60,759 nucleotides of DNA from Mycolicibacterium iranicum (GTDB lineage Bacteria > Actinomycetota > Actinomycetes > Mycobacteriales > Mycobacteriaceae). The notes under the pieces were generated by a model that saw only the letters and a program-made list of their open reading frames with translations, was not told where the DNA came from and ran no database searches. Position 1 is the stretch's first letter. Each line of letters opens with the position of its first letter. The position numbers and the translations under genes were made by a program. Of the stretch, positions 1 through 10,879 are shown one piece after another. The DNA is taken from contig NZ_LQPC01000022.1 in assembly GCF_002101705.1 (NCBI RefSeq), positions 1-60,759 on the forward strand, in the 5' to 3' direction.

Positions 1-62
1 GCCCGGTGCCCTGGTGGTCGGCTGGAACAGCGGCCACACCGCGGTGACCCTGCCCGACGGCA
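1..62. repeat. 62-bp inverted copy of positions 330-391
   Basis: Bases 1-62 are the exact reverse complement of bases 330-391, inside the same NlpC/P60-like gene; the match breaks at position 63. The repeat begins exactly at base 1. That is typical of a fold-back or chimeric contig end, though a genuine inverted duplication cannot be excluded from one window. Confidence 0.9.
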
Positions 63-615
63 TGCCCGGGGGCGGAGGCGGGATCGGGGCGCCGATCGGC
101 GGCGGAGGCAGCGGACCGCCGGGCGGCAGCGGGGCTTCCTGGCCCGCCAGGACAATGGGAGCGCCCGGTGGGGGCGGCGGGAGCTGGTTGATGGGCGGTG
201 CGAGCAGCGGGTCCGGCACGGGAGGGACGTTGGCGGGCATCGGCAGGAACATGTGGTTGGTGAACTGGTCCTGGTAGGCGCCGCCGCCACCGACCTTGAC
301 GCCGCCCCCCTCGCCTGAGGACACCGGCGTGCCGTCGGGCAGGGTCACCGCGGTGTGGCCGCTGTTCCAGCCGACCACCAGGGCACCGGGCTGCGTGCCG
401 TACTGGAAGCCGCGCGCGAGGAGCTCGCTTTCGATGTTTCCGGTGTGGAACCTGTCGCCGTAGACCGGCCTTCCCGTCGCGGCGTTGGTCACCCACGACA
501 CGAGACCGGAGCAGTCTGTGCCGGCGGGAGAATCACCGCCGGCCACGTATGGGGTGCCCGACACCTGATTGACAAGCGTCAAGAGCGTTGCGATAGCAAA
601 CATGCGGCCGGACAT
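1..615 (-). CDS. NlpC/P60-like secreted cell-wall hydrolase, truncated at window edge
   Basis: The N-terminal half reads as a C40 (NlpC/P60) type fold: a hydrophobic start, then GTPYVAGG, a probable catalytic Cys in DCSGL (about residue 35) and a His in SGHTAV (about residue 87). These are the usual Cys and His of peptidoglycan endopeptidases. After about residue 130 the protein becomes a Pro-Gly-Ala-rich tail, common in mycobacterial secreted proteins. The gene has no stop before the edge, so it is partial. The outermost 62 bases are an inverted copy of the His-containing region, so the last ~20 codons are suspect. Met5 is an alternative start; from there the hydrophobic segment works better as a signal or anchor. 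A substrate in peptidoglycan is inferred from the fold. Confidence 0.6.
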   Translation of the reverse strand, partial: MSGRMFAIATLLTLVNQVSGTPYVAGGDSPAGTDCSGLVSWVTNAATGRPVYGDRFHTGNIESELLARGFQYGTQPGALVVGWNSGHTAVTLPDGTPVSSGEGGGVKVGGGGAYQDQFTNHMFLPMPANVPPVPDPLLAPPINQLPPPPPGAPIVLAGQEAPLPPGGPLPPPPIGAPIPPPPPGMPSGRVTAVWPLFQPTTRAPG

Positions 616-872
616 TAACAGAGGGTCTCTAAATCAGCCAAAATCTGTGATGGCGGGCACAATCCGCGCTGCGACTTCAGATTGATCACGAAAAGCGTTC
701 CGCGAAGCCACTATTGGCTAATGCCTATGGATAACACTTGCAAATCGTCAAAATTGTTTTCTAGCAGCATGTTTCGACTTGATCCGAACCGTTGACGGGC
801 GCGCGAAAACGCGAAGAAAGCTGCATGAGAAGCCTTTGCCGGCAGCGAAGCGACACCGCCCCAACACACTGC

Positions 873-2009
873 CTAGTGATGGGCAAGAAGGAGGGGAATC
901 CGTTGTTCGGCGGACGTCAGAGATCCGTGCTGCCCTACCAGCGAAGATTCGACCGGTTCGACGGTCTTGCGCAGCATCCCCGCCGAGCCTGTCGCGGCGG
1001 CCACGACGTCCCCGATCCGCAAGCGCACATCGGCGGTCACGTGTTCGCCGAACCACCCCGACTCGATCGCCTCGTCACCCGTCACCACCCACGCGCGATC
1101 GCCCAGCGTCGCGCGCCAGGCGGCCAGCACGTCCTCGCGCGCACCCTCGCGAACGTAGACGTGGCGTGCCCTCACTTCGCCGCCGATCGCCTCGGTACCG
1201 GCCGCGAGGTCCTCGCTGGCGTCCAGGTCGACCACGTTCGTGTCGAGCGCGACCATGCCGTGGTCGGCGACCACGGCGAGGAGCCCACCGGCAGGCAGAC
1301 CCTCGACGATCGACTCCACGAGCTTGTCGACCTGTCTCAGCTGCAGCCGCCACGCCTCCGAACCGGGGCCGTGCAGGTGACCTACCAGGTCGAGGTCAGC
1401 GTGGTAGCCGTAGCAGAAGCCCTTGTCGCCGACGACGGAGCGGATGGTGGCCGCCAGATCGCCCATCGTGTGCACGCCGACAAAAGTGCCACCTCGCAGC
1501 GCCGCCCTCGTCAGCCCTGAGCCGGCGAACTGCGCGCCGGAGATGACACTGACGGCGACGCCGGCTGACGACGCCCTCTCGAACACCGTCGGTCTGGGCT
1601 GCACAGTCTCCGGTATCGCGCGGTCCCGCAGATCGTCGCCCCACGGATGCGGCCGCCACCGCAGCGCGTTGATCACCCCGACGTCGGGCAGTCGGAAGGT
1701 CATGCCGACCATGCCGTGTTCCCCGGACCGGCACCCGGTACCGACCGCGGCCAGTCCGGCCGCTGTCGTGGCCGGGAATCCGACCTGCAAGGTGGCGCTA
1801 CGCATCCCCGCGAGCACCGGGGCATCGTCGGCGTATGAGTCCAGCAGTTCTGCGCCCAGCCCATCGACGAGAAGCACGCAGGCACCCGCGACGTCGTAGG
1901 GCAGCGGAATGCGTGCCTCGAAGCCCCCCACTCCCATGGCGGCAAGCACCGACGGCGCCACGTCGGCCAGGTGCGGTACGGCCTGATCGGGCCTGGGGAG
2001 CGGTTCCAC
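873..2009 (-). CDS. alkaline phosphatase-superfamily nucleotide pyrophosphatase/phosphodiesterase
   Basis: The 378-residue protein matches the type I phosphodiesterase/nucleotide pyrophosphatase family. A metal-binding Asp sits in LLVDGLGAEL (about residue 49) and the nucleophile Thr in FPATTAAG (about residue 81). Further metal ligands are in HADLDLVGH, VADHGMV and GQHGSLT. The length is normal for the actinobacterial family. No signal peptide is visible, so a cytoplasmic phosphoester hydrolase is likely; the substrate is unknown. The start follows the divergence of the coding frame from the response-regulator gene upstream, leaving almost no gap (stop of that gene at 2011-2013), so the two are probably co-transcribed. 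Confidence 0.8.
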   Translation of the reverse strand: MEPLPRPDQAVPHLADVAPSVLAAMGVGGFEARIPLPYDVAGACVLLVDGLGAELLDSYADDAPVLAGMRSATLQVGFPATTAAGLAAVGTGCRSGEHGMVGMTFRLPDVGVINALRWRPHPWGDDLRDRAIPETVQPRPTVFERASSAGVAVSVISGAQFAGSGLTRAALRGGTFVGVHTMGDLAATIRSVVGDKGFCYGYHADLDLVGHLHGPGSEAWRLQLRQVDKLVESIVEGLPAGGLLAVVADHGMVALDTNVVDLDASEDLAAGTEAIGGEVRARHVYVREGAREDVLAAWRATLGDRAWVVTGDEAIESGWFGEHVTADVRLRIGDVVAAATGSAGMLRKTVEPVESSLVGQHGSLTSAEQRIPLLLAHH

Positions 2010-2010
2010 G

Positions 2011-2451
2011 TCAGAAATGGGGAAGCCGGACCACCTGCACGAAGAACTCGTCGATCTGCCGGACAGCGTTCATGAACTGGTCGAGGTCGACCGGCTTCGT
2101 GACATAGGCGTTGGCGTGCAGCTTGTAGCTCCGCAGGATGTCTTCTTCGGCCGAGGACGTGGTGAGCACGACCACCGGGATGTGGCTGAGCCCAGCGTCG
2201 GACTTGATCTGCTCGAGCAGTTGCCGACCGTCGTACTTCGGGAGATTGAGATCGAGCAGAATCAGGTCCGGCGTGGGCGCACCCTCGAAACGTCCGCGCT
2301 TGTAGAGGAAGTCAAGCCCCTCTTCACCGTCGTGGGCGACGTGCAGGGTGTTCTTGATCTTGTTGTGCTCGAACGCTTCCCGCGTGATCAACTCGTCCCC
2401 GGGGTCATCCTCGATGAGCAGAACGTCGATGGCGCGTTCAGCCGGTGTCAT
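2011..2451 (-). CDS. stand-alone response regulator receiver protein (Rcp1-like)
   Basis: A single receiver domain of 146 residues with no output domain. It has the acidic pair EDD near the N-terminus, the phospho-acceptor Asp in LLDLNLP (about residue 67), the switch Thr in VVLTTS (about 97) and the Lys in YVTKPVD (about 119). This type (Rcp1/CheY-like, with the longer DGEEGLDFLYKRG loop) usually takes phosphate from a partner histidine kinase. Its ATG overlaps the stop of the kinase gene by 4 nt (ATGA), so the two are translationally coupled and likely partners. The output target is unknown; passing phosphate to the receiver-phosphatase encoded in the same operon is one possibility. Confidence 0.9.
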   Translation of the reverse strand: MTPAERAIDVLLIEDDPGDELITREAFEHNKIKNTLHVAHDGEEGLDFLYKRGRFEGAPTPDLILLDLNLPKYDGRQLLEQIKSDAGLSHIPVVVLTTSSAEEDILRSYKLHANAYVTKPVDLDQFMNAVRQIDEFFVQVVRLPHF

Positions 2452-4046
2452 GATCGTGATCCTTCCTCAGATGTTGTCCGCGCGGTGTCATCCGCCGTGA
2501 CCGGCAGCGTGAACCGGAAGCGGGTGCCCGCCGTGTACGTCGTGTCGATCCAGATGTTTCCACCGTGGTGCTCGACGATCTTTTTGCACAGCGCCAGGCC
2601 GATCCCGGTTCCCGTGTAGGCATCACGCCCGTGCAGACGCTGGAAAATGATGAACACCTTATCGGCGAATTCGGGGGCGATTCCGATCCCGTTGTCGGTC
2701 AACGAAAAAGACCAACTCTGTTCGTCGGTATCGCTGCTGGGCACGCAGTCGATGACGATCCGCGGTTGGACACCGTCGCGCCGGAACTTCACCGCGTTGC
2801 CGATCAGGTTCTGCCACAACATCACCAGTAGCGTCGGGTCGCCCTTGACGGCGGGCAGCCCGTCGGCCGGTCGCTCGATCACCGCACCCGACTCCTCCAC
2901 AGCGGTAGCGAGGTTTCCGAGCGCGTTGTCGAGGGCATCGTCGAGGTCGACTTCGGTTTCGGTCGCATTCAGCCGGCCCACCCGGGAGAAGGTGAGCAGA
3001 TCGTTGATGAGCACCTGCATACGCTTGGCGCCGTCGACGGCGAAGCCGATGTACTCGACGCCGCGTTCGTCGAGCTTGTCGCCGTAGCGCTTTTCGATGA
3101 GCTGGCAGAACGAAGCGACTTTGCGCAGCGGCTCCTGCAGGTCGTGGGAGGCGACGTAGGCGAACTGTTCCAGCTCGGCGTTGGAGCGGCGCAGCTCTTC
3201 GGCGTGGGCGTCGAGCGACTCCGTCGCGGCCCGGGACGCGTCGAGTTCCTCGACGATGCGCTGACGCATGTACTCGACGTCGTTGGCGATCCCACGAATG
3301 TCCTTGGGTCCCTGGGCGACGATGCGTTCGGCGAAGCTCCCCTCGGCGATGCGTCGGCACGATGCGGCCAGGGCGGCCAGGGGACGGACCAACGCGCGTC
3401 GCGTCAGCAGGGCCAAGATGACGATCGTCACCGCGAACGAGATGAGCATCGAGACCAGCAGACCGTTTCGCCAGCCGCGAATCTGGTCGAGTTCGACGAT
3501 GCCGTCGTTCCTGGCCGCCGCCAGATGTTCGTTCTGGGTGTCGAAAAGCATTCGCAAACGGTCGAATTCACGCTTGCCGAGGCCAGCGGTGTCGACCGCC
3601 TGGGGGCTCCCCTCCCGAACGCTGGCGATGAGCGGTTCGGCGTAGTTCTCGCGCCACGTCCCCGAGGCCTGTTCGATTCGGTCCAGGTCTTCCAGCAGGT
3701 CAGGACGGTTCTGCTCCAGGATCCTGATGTCGGCCGACGCCTGCTGTTCGGTCAAGCGGCCCTCGTCATACGGGGCGAGGAATTGGGGATCGGCGGTGAT
3801 GAGGTATCCGCGCACCGCGGTCTCCTGATCCCGCAACGCCGCCTGCAGCTGATAGGCAGATACCCTCGCCGGCTGGATGTTCTCGATCAACTGGGTCGAC
3901 ACCTGGTCGGTGCGATTGAGTAGGACCGCGACGGCGACCCCGCCGATCAGAACCACCAATCCCATCACTGACAGCACGACGTACTGCCAGCCCTGCACGG
4001 TCAGGCTGGCCGCCGCGTCGCGGCGCCGCCGTTGCGGAGCGGTCAC
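2448..4046 (-). CDS. CHASE3/HAMP sensor histidine kinase
   Basis: About 532 residues. The order is a short cytoplasmic N-terminus, TM1 (about 22-43), a CHASE3-like extracellular domain containing QLQAALRDQETAVRGYL (about 50-195), TM2 (about 196-215), HAMP, a HisKA domain with phospho-acceptor His in YVASHDLQEPLRK (about 301), and a HATPase domain with NLIGNAVKF, DNGIGIAPEF and GTGIGLALCKK. The HDLQEPLR signature is typical of bacteriophytochrome-like and CHASE3 kinases that pair with Rcp1 receivers. The GTG start overlaps the stop of the receiver-phosphatase gene by 4 nt; an upstream reading-frame extension inside that gene is not used. The stimulus is unknown. Confidence 0.9.
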   Translation of the reverse strand: MTAPQRRRRDAAASLTVQGWQYVVLSVMGLVVLIGGVAVAVLLNRTDQVSTQLIENIQPARVSAYQLQAALRDQETAVRGYLITADPQFLAPYDEGRLTEQQASADIRILEQNRPDLLEDLDRIEQASGTWRENYAEPLIASVREGSPQAVDTAGLGKREFDRLRMLFDTQNEHLAAARNDGIVELDQIRGWRNGLLVSMLISFAVTIVILALLTRRALVRPLAALAASCRRIAEGSFAERIVAQGPKDIRGIANDVEYMRQRIVEELDASRAATESLDAHAEELRRSNAELEQFAYVASHDLQEPLRKVASFCQLIEKRYGDKLDERGVEYIGFAVDGAKRMQVLINDLLTFSRVGRLNATETEVDLDDALDNALGNLATAVEESGAVIERPADGLPAVKGDPTLLVMLWQNLIGNAVKFRRDGVQPRIVIDCVPSSDTDEQSWSFSLTDNGIGIAPEFADKVFIIFQRLHGRDAYTGTGIGLALCKKIVEHHGGNIWIDTTYTAGTRFRFTLPVTADDTARTTSEEGSRS

Positions 4047-5212
4047 GAGGTCCGTTCTACCCGGACGACGGCGATGTCGTCGCTGATGCCGCCGTGGGAC
4101 GCGGCGCGCTCCTCGACGGCATTGATGAGCGCATCGACGAACGCACGGCCCGGGAGGTGCGCCAGCGAACGAGCCAATTCGAGCAGGCCGTCTTCGCCGA
4201 GCCGTTCGTTGCCACGGCCGATGTGTCCCTCGAAGAGGCCGTCGGTGAGCAGCACCAGCCCTTTGCCCTTGGGGAGCTCGACCTGCTGCGGCACCCAGTC
4301 GCGGCCGTGCAGGCCTAACGCGGGTCCTCCGGGCGGTTCGACCCACTCCACCGTTCCGCCACCGTGCAGCAGCATTCCCGGATGCCCGGCACGCACCGCG
4401 GTGATCATGGAACCGGTCGGTGGAATCCTCAGGCTCAGGACGGTGGCGAAGATGCCTCTGCCTGCACGCTCGGCACGCAGGATCCGCTCCAGCTGATTCA
4501 TCCGGTCGGCGCCCTGCAGCCCCGCGAGAGTCAGGGCCCGCCACGCGATGCGCAGCGCCACCCCGAGCGCGGCTTCGTCGGGTCCGTGCCCCGCGACGTC
4601 GCCGATCATCACATGCACGGTGCGGTCGGGCGTCTGCACGAAGTCGTAGAAGTCGCCGCCGAGCAGAGCGTTCTCCCGGCTGGGACGGTACTGGCTGACG
4701 ATCTCGACGCCCGGGTCGTCCAGCAGCAGAGGCGAGGGGAGCAGGCCGCGTTCGAGCCGGGCGTTCTCGCGCGCCCGCAACTGGCTGGCGTGTAGGTCGA
4801 CGGCGGTCAACTCGGCGCGCTTTCGCTCGATCGCATACAGCACGGCCCGGCGCAGCACCTCGGGGTCGACGCGATCCTTGACGAGGTAGTCCTGCGCTCC
4901 GGCAGAGACCGCCGACACTCCGACGTGCTCATCGTTGAGACCCGTGAGGACAACGACGGGGATCGTCGCGTCCTGTTTGCCGATCCGGTTCAGGCCGTCG
5001 ATTCCGTCGGTGTCGTGCAGATGCAGGTCGAGCAGGATGCAGTCGGGGCGGGCTATCGCGATCTCCTGCTCGGCCCTGGCCATCGATTCGGCCCATACCA
5101 CGTCGATGCTGAGGCCGGCGTCGGCGATCAGCTCTTCGACGAGTATCGCGTCGGCGCGGTCGTCTTCCACCAGGAGCAGCGACAACGCCTCGCCGTCATT
5201 CGGGGCAAACAT
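4043..5212 (-). CDS. receiver-PP2C (RsbU/SpoIIE-type) serine phosphatase
   Basis: About 389 residues. The N-terminal receiver domain has EDD, phospho-acceptor Asp in LLDLHLHD (about 62), Thr in VVLTG and Lys in YLVKDR. A coiled linker rich in Arg/Glu follows, then a SpoIIE/PP2C domain (from about 150) with metal-site motifs GGDFYDF (Asp about 187), GDVAGHG (Asp about 205), LLTDGLFEG and DDIAVV. Such proteins dephosphorylate anti-sigma antagonists in partner-switching stress pathways, which would link the downstream kinase to sigma-factor control (inference). No anti-sigma or antagonist gene is nearby. The start has a G-rich stretch 5-8 nt upstream; an in-frame ATG four codons earlier (5224) is possible. 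Confidence 0.88.
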   Translation of the reverse strand: MFAPNDGEALSLLLVEDDRADAILVEELIADAGLSIDVVWAESMARAEQEIAIARPDCILLDLHLHDTDGIDGLNRIGKQDATIPVVVLTGLNDEHVGVSAVSAGAQDYLVKDRVDPEVLRRAVLYAIERKRAELTAVDLHASQLRARENARLERGLLPSPLLLDDPGVEIVSQYRPSRENALLGGDFYDFVQTPDRTVHVMIGDVAGHGPDEAALGVALRIAWRALTLAGLQGADRMNQLERILRAERAGRGIFATVLSLRIPPTGSMITAVRAGHPGMLLHGGGTVEWVEPPGGPALGLHGRDWVPQQVELPKGKGLVLLTDGLFEGHIGRGNERLGEDGLLELARSLAHLPGRAFVDALINAVEERAASHGGISDDIAVVRVERTS

Positions 5213-5510
5213 GATCCCCGGCATCTTTGCAGGCGCGCGCGCACTGCGCGGGCCAATATGTTCGATCGACAATTCTGAGGAGAATACCTGGGCCCCATCC
5301 GACTTGGACAACACCTCGCACGGCGTTGCGAGCGGCCCGCTGGGACGGGCGCTGGTAATCTGCGACCGGTCGCCGGTTCCGACGGGGCGCCACTCGGTTT
5401 TCCGAGGGGGAGGCCGTGGCCGCCCTGCCGTGGACGTTGGTTCCTTCAGGGATCGGCCTGTCACTTGCCGACAACGATGCCGCCTGGAAGCCGATCGAAA
5501 TCTTGACGAA

Positions 5511-6725
5511 ATGAGTGGTGTGCGCAACGGAGAGATCCGAGCCCTGTCGGGCCTGCGCATCGTGGCCGCGCTGTGGGTCGTGCTCTTCCACTTCCGTCCG
5601 ATCGTCGCCGAGGCCGCACCCGGGTTCAGCGAGGCGTTGGCACCGGTTCTCAACGCCGGGGCACAGGGCGTCGATCTGTTCTTCATCCTGAGTGGCTTCG
5701 TCCTGACGTGGAATTATCTCGACCGGATGGGCGGCGGCTGGAACACCAGGGACACGCTGCGCTTTTTGTGGCTGCGGCTGGCGCGGGTGTGGCCGGTGTA
5801 CCTGGTGACGATGCACCTGGCCGCGGCCTTTGCGATCTTCACGCTGTACGTCGGCGCGTTCCCGCTGCCGCCGCCGGTCATCGAATCGCTGAACGCGCTG
5901 AGCTGGCTCAAGCAGTTCTTCCTCGTGCAGCTGTGGTTCCAGCCGTACTTCGACGGGTCGAGCTGGAACGGGCCCGCCTGGTCGATCAGCGCGGAGTGGT
6001 TGGCCTACCTGTTGTTCGGCGGGCTGGTGCTGGTCATCTTCCGGATCGCTGCGGCAACGCGCGCACGTGGCCTTTTCTGGCTCGCGATCGCGGCGGCGAT
6101 GGCCCCGACATTGCTGCTGCTTGCACACGGCGTCTTCTACACGCCGTGGAGTTGGCTGCCACGCATCGTCATGCAGTTCACCGCCGGCGCGCTGGCCTGC
6201 GCGGCGGTCCGCAAGCTGGTGCTCTCCGACCGTGCCAGGAAGTCGGCCGGAGTGGTGTCGCTGCTCCTCGGCGCCGCGATTGTGGGCGGGCTCTACCTCC
6301 TCGACACATGGCCGCCAGGAGAGATGATCGATGCAGGCGGTCTCGTCGACGTGCTCTTCGTCCCGCTGGTCATCACGCTGTCGGTGGGCGCGGGCACACT
6401 GCCCGCGCTGCTGTCGACGCGGGTGATGGTGTACCTCGGGCATATCTCCTTCGGCCTCTACATGGTCCACGAGATCGTGCACACGGCGTGGAACTGGGCC
6501 GTGCTGCAATTCTCGATCGATCTGACGCCGAGCTGGTGGTCCAAGATCGTCGTCCTGGGCCTCATCCTGTTCGCGGGGTTCGCGGCGGCGCTGCTGTATC
6601 ACGTGGTCGAAGAACCGGCGCGGCGCTGGATGAGGCGCATGATCGAACCCGGGAAGCCGCGCGCCTCCGAGCCCACAGAGGCGCCCGCCGGTAGGCTGCA
6701 ATCCGTCGCTGCCCGCGCCGGCTGA
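5511..6725 (+). CDS. membrane acyltransferase family 3 (OatA/WecH-like)
   Basis: A 404-residue polytopic membrane protein. The start region carries the family signature RALSGLRIVAALWVVLFHF with its conserved His in TM1. About ten hydrophobic helices follow, including LFFILSGFVLTW, WSISAEWLAYLLFG and FGLYMVHEIVH. Family members transfer acyl groups to extracytoplasmic sugars or lipids. The substrate here is unknown; glycolipid or cell-wall acylation is the usual mycobacterial role. It is divergent from the signalling operon and followed by an SGNH hydrolase 62 nt downstream. Acyltransferase-3 and SGNH domains are often paired or fused, so the two may work on the same acyl ester. The start was set where this signature begins. 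Confidence 0.85.
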   Translation: MSGVRNGEIRALSGLRIVAALWVVLFHFRPIVAEAAPGFSEALAPVLNAGAQGVDLFFILSGFVLTWNYLDRMGGGWNTRDTLRFLWLRLARVWPVYLVTMHLAAAFAIFTLYVGAFPLPPPVIESLNALSWLKQFFLVQLWFQPYFDGSSWNGPAWSISAEWLAYLLFGGLVLVIFRIAAATRARGLFWLAIAAAMAPTLLLLAHGVFYTPWSWLPRIVMQFTAGALACAAVRKLVLSDRARKSAGVVSLLLGAAIVGGLYLLDTWPPGEMIDAGGLVDVLFVPLVITLSVGAGTLPALLSTRVMVYLGHISFGLYMVHEIVHTAWNWAVLQFSIDLTPSWWSKIVVLGLILFAGFAAALLYHVVEEPARRWMRRMIEPGKPRASEPTEAPAGRLQSVAARAG

Positions 6726-6787
6726 CGGTCACCGGCATGCGGCGAGTCGTCGGGGCAATAAGAGTCCACCAACCCTAGGCTGGTGAA

Positions 6788-7477
6788 GTGAGTCGCCTTC
6801 TGACAGTTGTGCTTTCCCTCGCGGTGCTCTTCGGTACCGCGTATGCGCCGGTACCTGAACCTCAACAGCGAGAGGTGCGTTACACCGACTTCGCGCGGAA
6901 TCGCGTTGCCGTGATCGGCGATTCCTATACCGCGGGAAGCGACGAGGGCGGTAACGGTCCGGAGGGCTGGACGCCGCGCGTGTGGAGGGATCTCACCGAG
7001 CACGGGATCGCCGTGTCGCCGACGGTTGCCGCCGAAGGTGGCGCCGGATACTGCACCCGCGGCAATCGTGGCGGGGTCTTCGAAGATCTCACCGTCCGCG
7101 CCGTCAAACCCGACGATGTGCTCGTGGTGTTCTTCGGGTCGCGCAACGACATGCAGGTGGAGCCCACCAGGCTGTCGGTCGCGATGTACGGCACACTGCG
7201 GCTGGCCCGCCAGATCGCTCGCTCCGCCGAGCTGCTCGTCATCGGTCCGCCGTGGCCCACCGCCGATCCGCCGCCAGAGGTCCTCAGGATTCGCGATGTG
7301 CTCAGCTATCAGGCGGACCTGGCCGGCGCCACGTTCGTCGATCCGATCGCCGCCCGCTGGTTCGCCGGCAGGCCCGAGCTGATCGGCAAGGACGGTGTCC
7401 ACCCCACCGACGCGGGACACGCGTATATGGCGGAGAGGATTGCGCCGCTGATCAGTTCCAAGCTGCACCCCTTCTGA
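6788..7477 (+). CDS. secreted SGNH/GDSL hydrolase
   Basis: 229 residues with an N-terminal signal-like helix (about 3-20). Catalytic blocks are clear: GDSYTAG (Ser about 46), EGGAGY (Gly), GSRND (Asn about 120) and DGVHPTDAGH (Asp about 202, His about 205). It is therefore a predicted extracytoplasmic esterase or acetylhydrolase. Co-direction with the acyltransferase-3 gene upstream suggests they act on the same acylated glycan or lipid, one adding and one removing the acyl group, but this is inference. Translation starts at a GTG. The frame ends well before the katG terminator. Confidence 0.85.
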   Translation: MSRLLTVVLSLAVLFGTAYAPVPEPQQREVRYTDFARNRVAVIGDSYTAGSDEGGNGPEGWTPRVWRDLTEHGIAVSPTVAAEGGAGYCTRGNRGGVFEDLTVRAVKPDDVLVVFFGSRNDMQVEPTRLSVAMYGTLRLARQIARSAELLVIGPPWPTADPPPEVLRIRDVLSYQADLAGATFVDPIAARWFAGRPELIGKDGVHPTDAGHAYMAERIAPLISSKLHPF

Positions 7478-7653
7478 GCCAATCTCTGACGATTCGCGGC
7501 GATCCGGGTCCTGACACTCCGACGTTTCGCAGCGAAAGTGCGAGTGGATGTCTGCATTACGTTCCACCGTGATTCAGCGGGCCCGTCACGCCGCGACCGC
7601 CTGTTGAGACGAAAATTCGCTTAAACGCTGCGTAAGCTCGATCGCACAGAAAA

Positions 7654-7691
7654 GGGGGCACCCAGCCGAATTTCTCTGGCTGAGCGCCCCC
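7654..7691 (-). terminator. rho-independent terminator of katG
   Basis: GGGGGC pairs with GCCCCC, and inside it CAGCC pairs with GGCTG around an AAT-rich loop. On the minus strand the stem is followed by TTTT. It sits 27 nt past the katG stop, and may also help stop transcription arriving from the SGNH gene. Confidence 0.75.
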
Positions 7692-7718
7692 TCTCTGCGG
7701 GCTGCCGAGCGAGTTTCT

Positions 7719-9953
<2,235 letters not shown>

Positions 9954-10403
9954 TCACGGTTGTGATCGCGAAATCTCCTCGGTGCAACACTGCGGGCAAA
10001 GCCCCCAGTACACGACCTCCGCCTCGTCGACGACGAAACCGTCGAGGCTGCCGACGGGGTCGAACGGGACGAGACAGGGCGCCTCACCGACTGCGCAGTC
10101 GACGTCGGCGATGACGCCACAGGACCGGCACACCACGTGGTGGTGGTTGTCACCGACCCGGGATTCGTAGCGGGCCACCGATCCTGACGGCTGGATCTTG
10201 CGGACGAGTCCGACGGTGGTCAGGGCTGCCAGCACGTCGTAGACGGCCTGCCGCGACACGTCGGGTAGCGCGGAGCGCACGGCACCGAAGATCGTGTCCG
10301 TGTCGGCGTGGGGGTGCGCGGAGACCGCCTCGAGGACTGCGAGCCTCGGGCGGGTCACGCGCAGATCTGCATCGCGCAGAAGCTCCGCGTAGTCCGAAGT
10401 CAC
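9954..10403 (-). CDS. furA: ferric-uptake-family repressor FurA
   Basis: 149 residues. An N-terminal winged helix (LRVTRPRLAVLEAV, DVSRQAVYDVL) is followed by a metal-binding dimerisation domain with NHHHVVCRSCG and a C-terminal CPQC pair. The similarity to mycobacterial FurA is close. FurA senses peroxide and metal and represses the furA-katG unit. A longer frame exists upstream, but the GTG chosen here fits the FurA N-terminus (TSDYAELLRDADLRVTRP). It also lies a few bases after a promoter, as expected for leaderless furA translation in mycobacteria. Confidence 0.96.
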   Translation of the reverse strand: MTSDYAELLRDADLRVTRPRLAVLEAVSAHPHADTDTIFGAVRSALPDVSRQAVYDVLAALTTVGLVRKIQPSGSVARYESRVGDNHHHVVCRSCGVIADVDCAVGEAPCLVPFDPVGSLDGFVVDEAEVVYWGLCPQCCTEEISRSQP

Positions 10404-10410
10404 ATGAGAT

Positions 10411-10439
10411 GTTCTACGCCGGTTTCTGGACTGAGTCAA
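10411..10439 (-). promoter_or_regulatory. furA promoter
   Basis: On the minus strand TTGACT (10434-10439) and TAGAAC (10411-10416) are separated by 17 nt. The GTG of furA begins only 7 nt after the -10 box, so the transcript would have little or no leader. This matches established descriptions of mycobacterial furA. The AT-rich flank would be the place for FurA self-binding, which cannot be confirmed by eye. Confidence 0.7.
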
Positions 10440-10482
10440 GAAACTAACCGGCCCGCTTATCGTGCCCTGATACGGTGCCCGG

Positions 10483-10776
10483 GTGATCCGAAATGTGGTT
10501 CTCGCAAAGCTTAAGACCGGTCATGACGCCGCCGAGATCGGGCGTATTCAGGACGGTCTGCGTCATCTGAATGTCCCGGGAACGATCCGGTACACCGTCG
10601 GCACGGACGCCGGCCTGCGAGAGGGCAACTGGGACTTCGTCATCGTGGCGGACTTCGAGGATGCCGCCGCCTACCGCGCCTACGACGAGGACGTCGCACA
10701 CAACGAATTGCGCGCCCGACTCGCGCCATTCGTCGACCAGATCGCCCGCGCGCAGCTTGAGATTCCCACGAGTTGA
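10483..10776 (+). CDS. Dabb (stress-responsive alpha/beta barrel) domain protein
   Basis: 97 residues, almost exactly one Dabb domain: MIRNVVLAKLKTGHD at the start, RYTVGTDAGLREGNWDFVIVADFED in the middle and YDEDVAHNELRARLAPF near the end. These ferredoxin-like dimeric proteins are often stress-induced; some are enzymes in polyketide or plant pathways, but no specific activity can be assigned. It is divergent from furA with about 80 nt between starts, so it may share the furA control region. Start is a GTG. Confidence 0.8.
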   Translation: MIRNVVLAKLKTGHDAAEIGRIQDGLRHLNVPGTIRYTVGTDAGLREGNWDFVIVADFEDAAAYRAYDEDVAHNELRARLAPFVDQIARAQLEIPTS

Positions 10777-10879
10777 GCGTGCGTCCTCACCGCGCACCGG
10801 TCGCGGTGGTGAGGACAAGTTAACGCATTCGGAAACCTGCGCTCAGCCGGGCGTTACGGGAGGCGCCCACTCTCTCGGG

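Noticed and set aside
616..872. Possible cyclic-di-AMP (ydaO) riboswitch upstream of the NlpC-like gene
   Set aside because: The leader lacks the conserved ydaO core segments and is largely AT-rich; only small hairpins are visible.
5196..6701. 501-codon open frame opposite the acyltransferase
   Set aside because: Composition is Arg/Gln/His repeats without domain similarity; a typical antisense shadow of a membrane gene.
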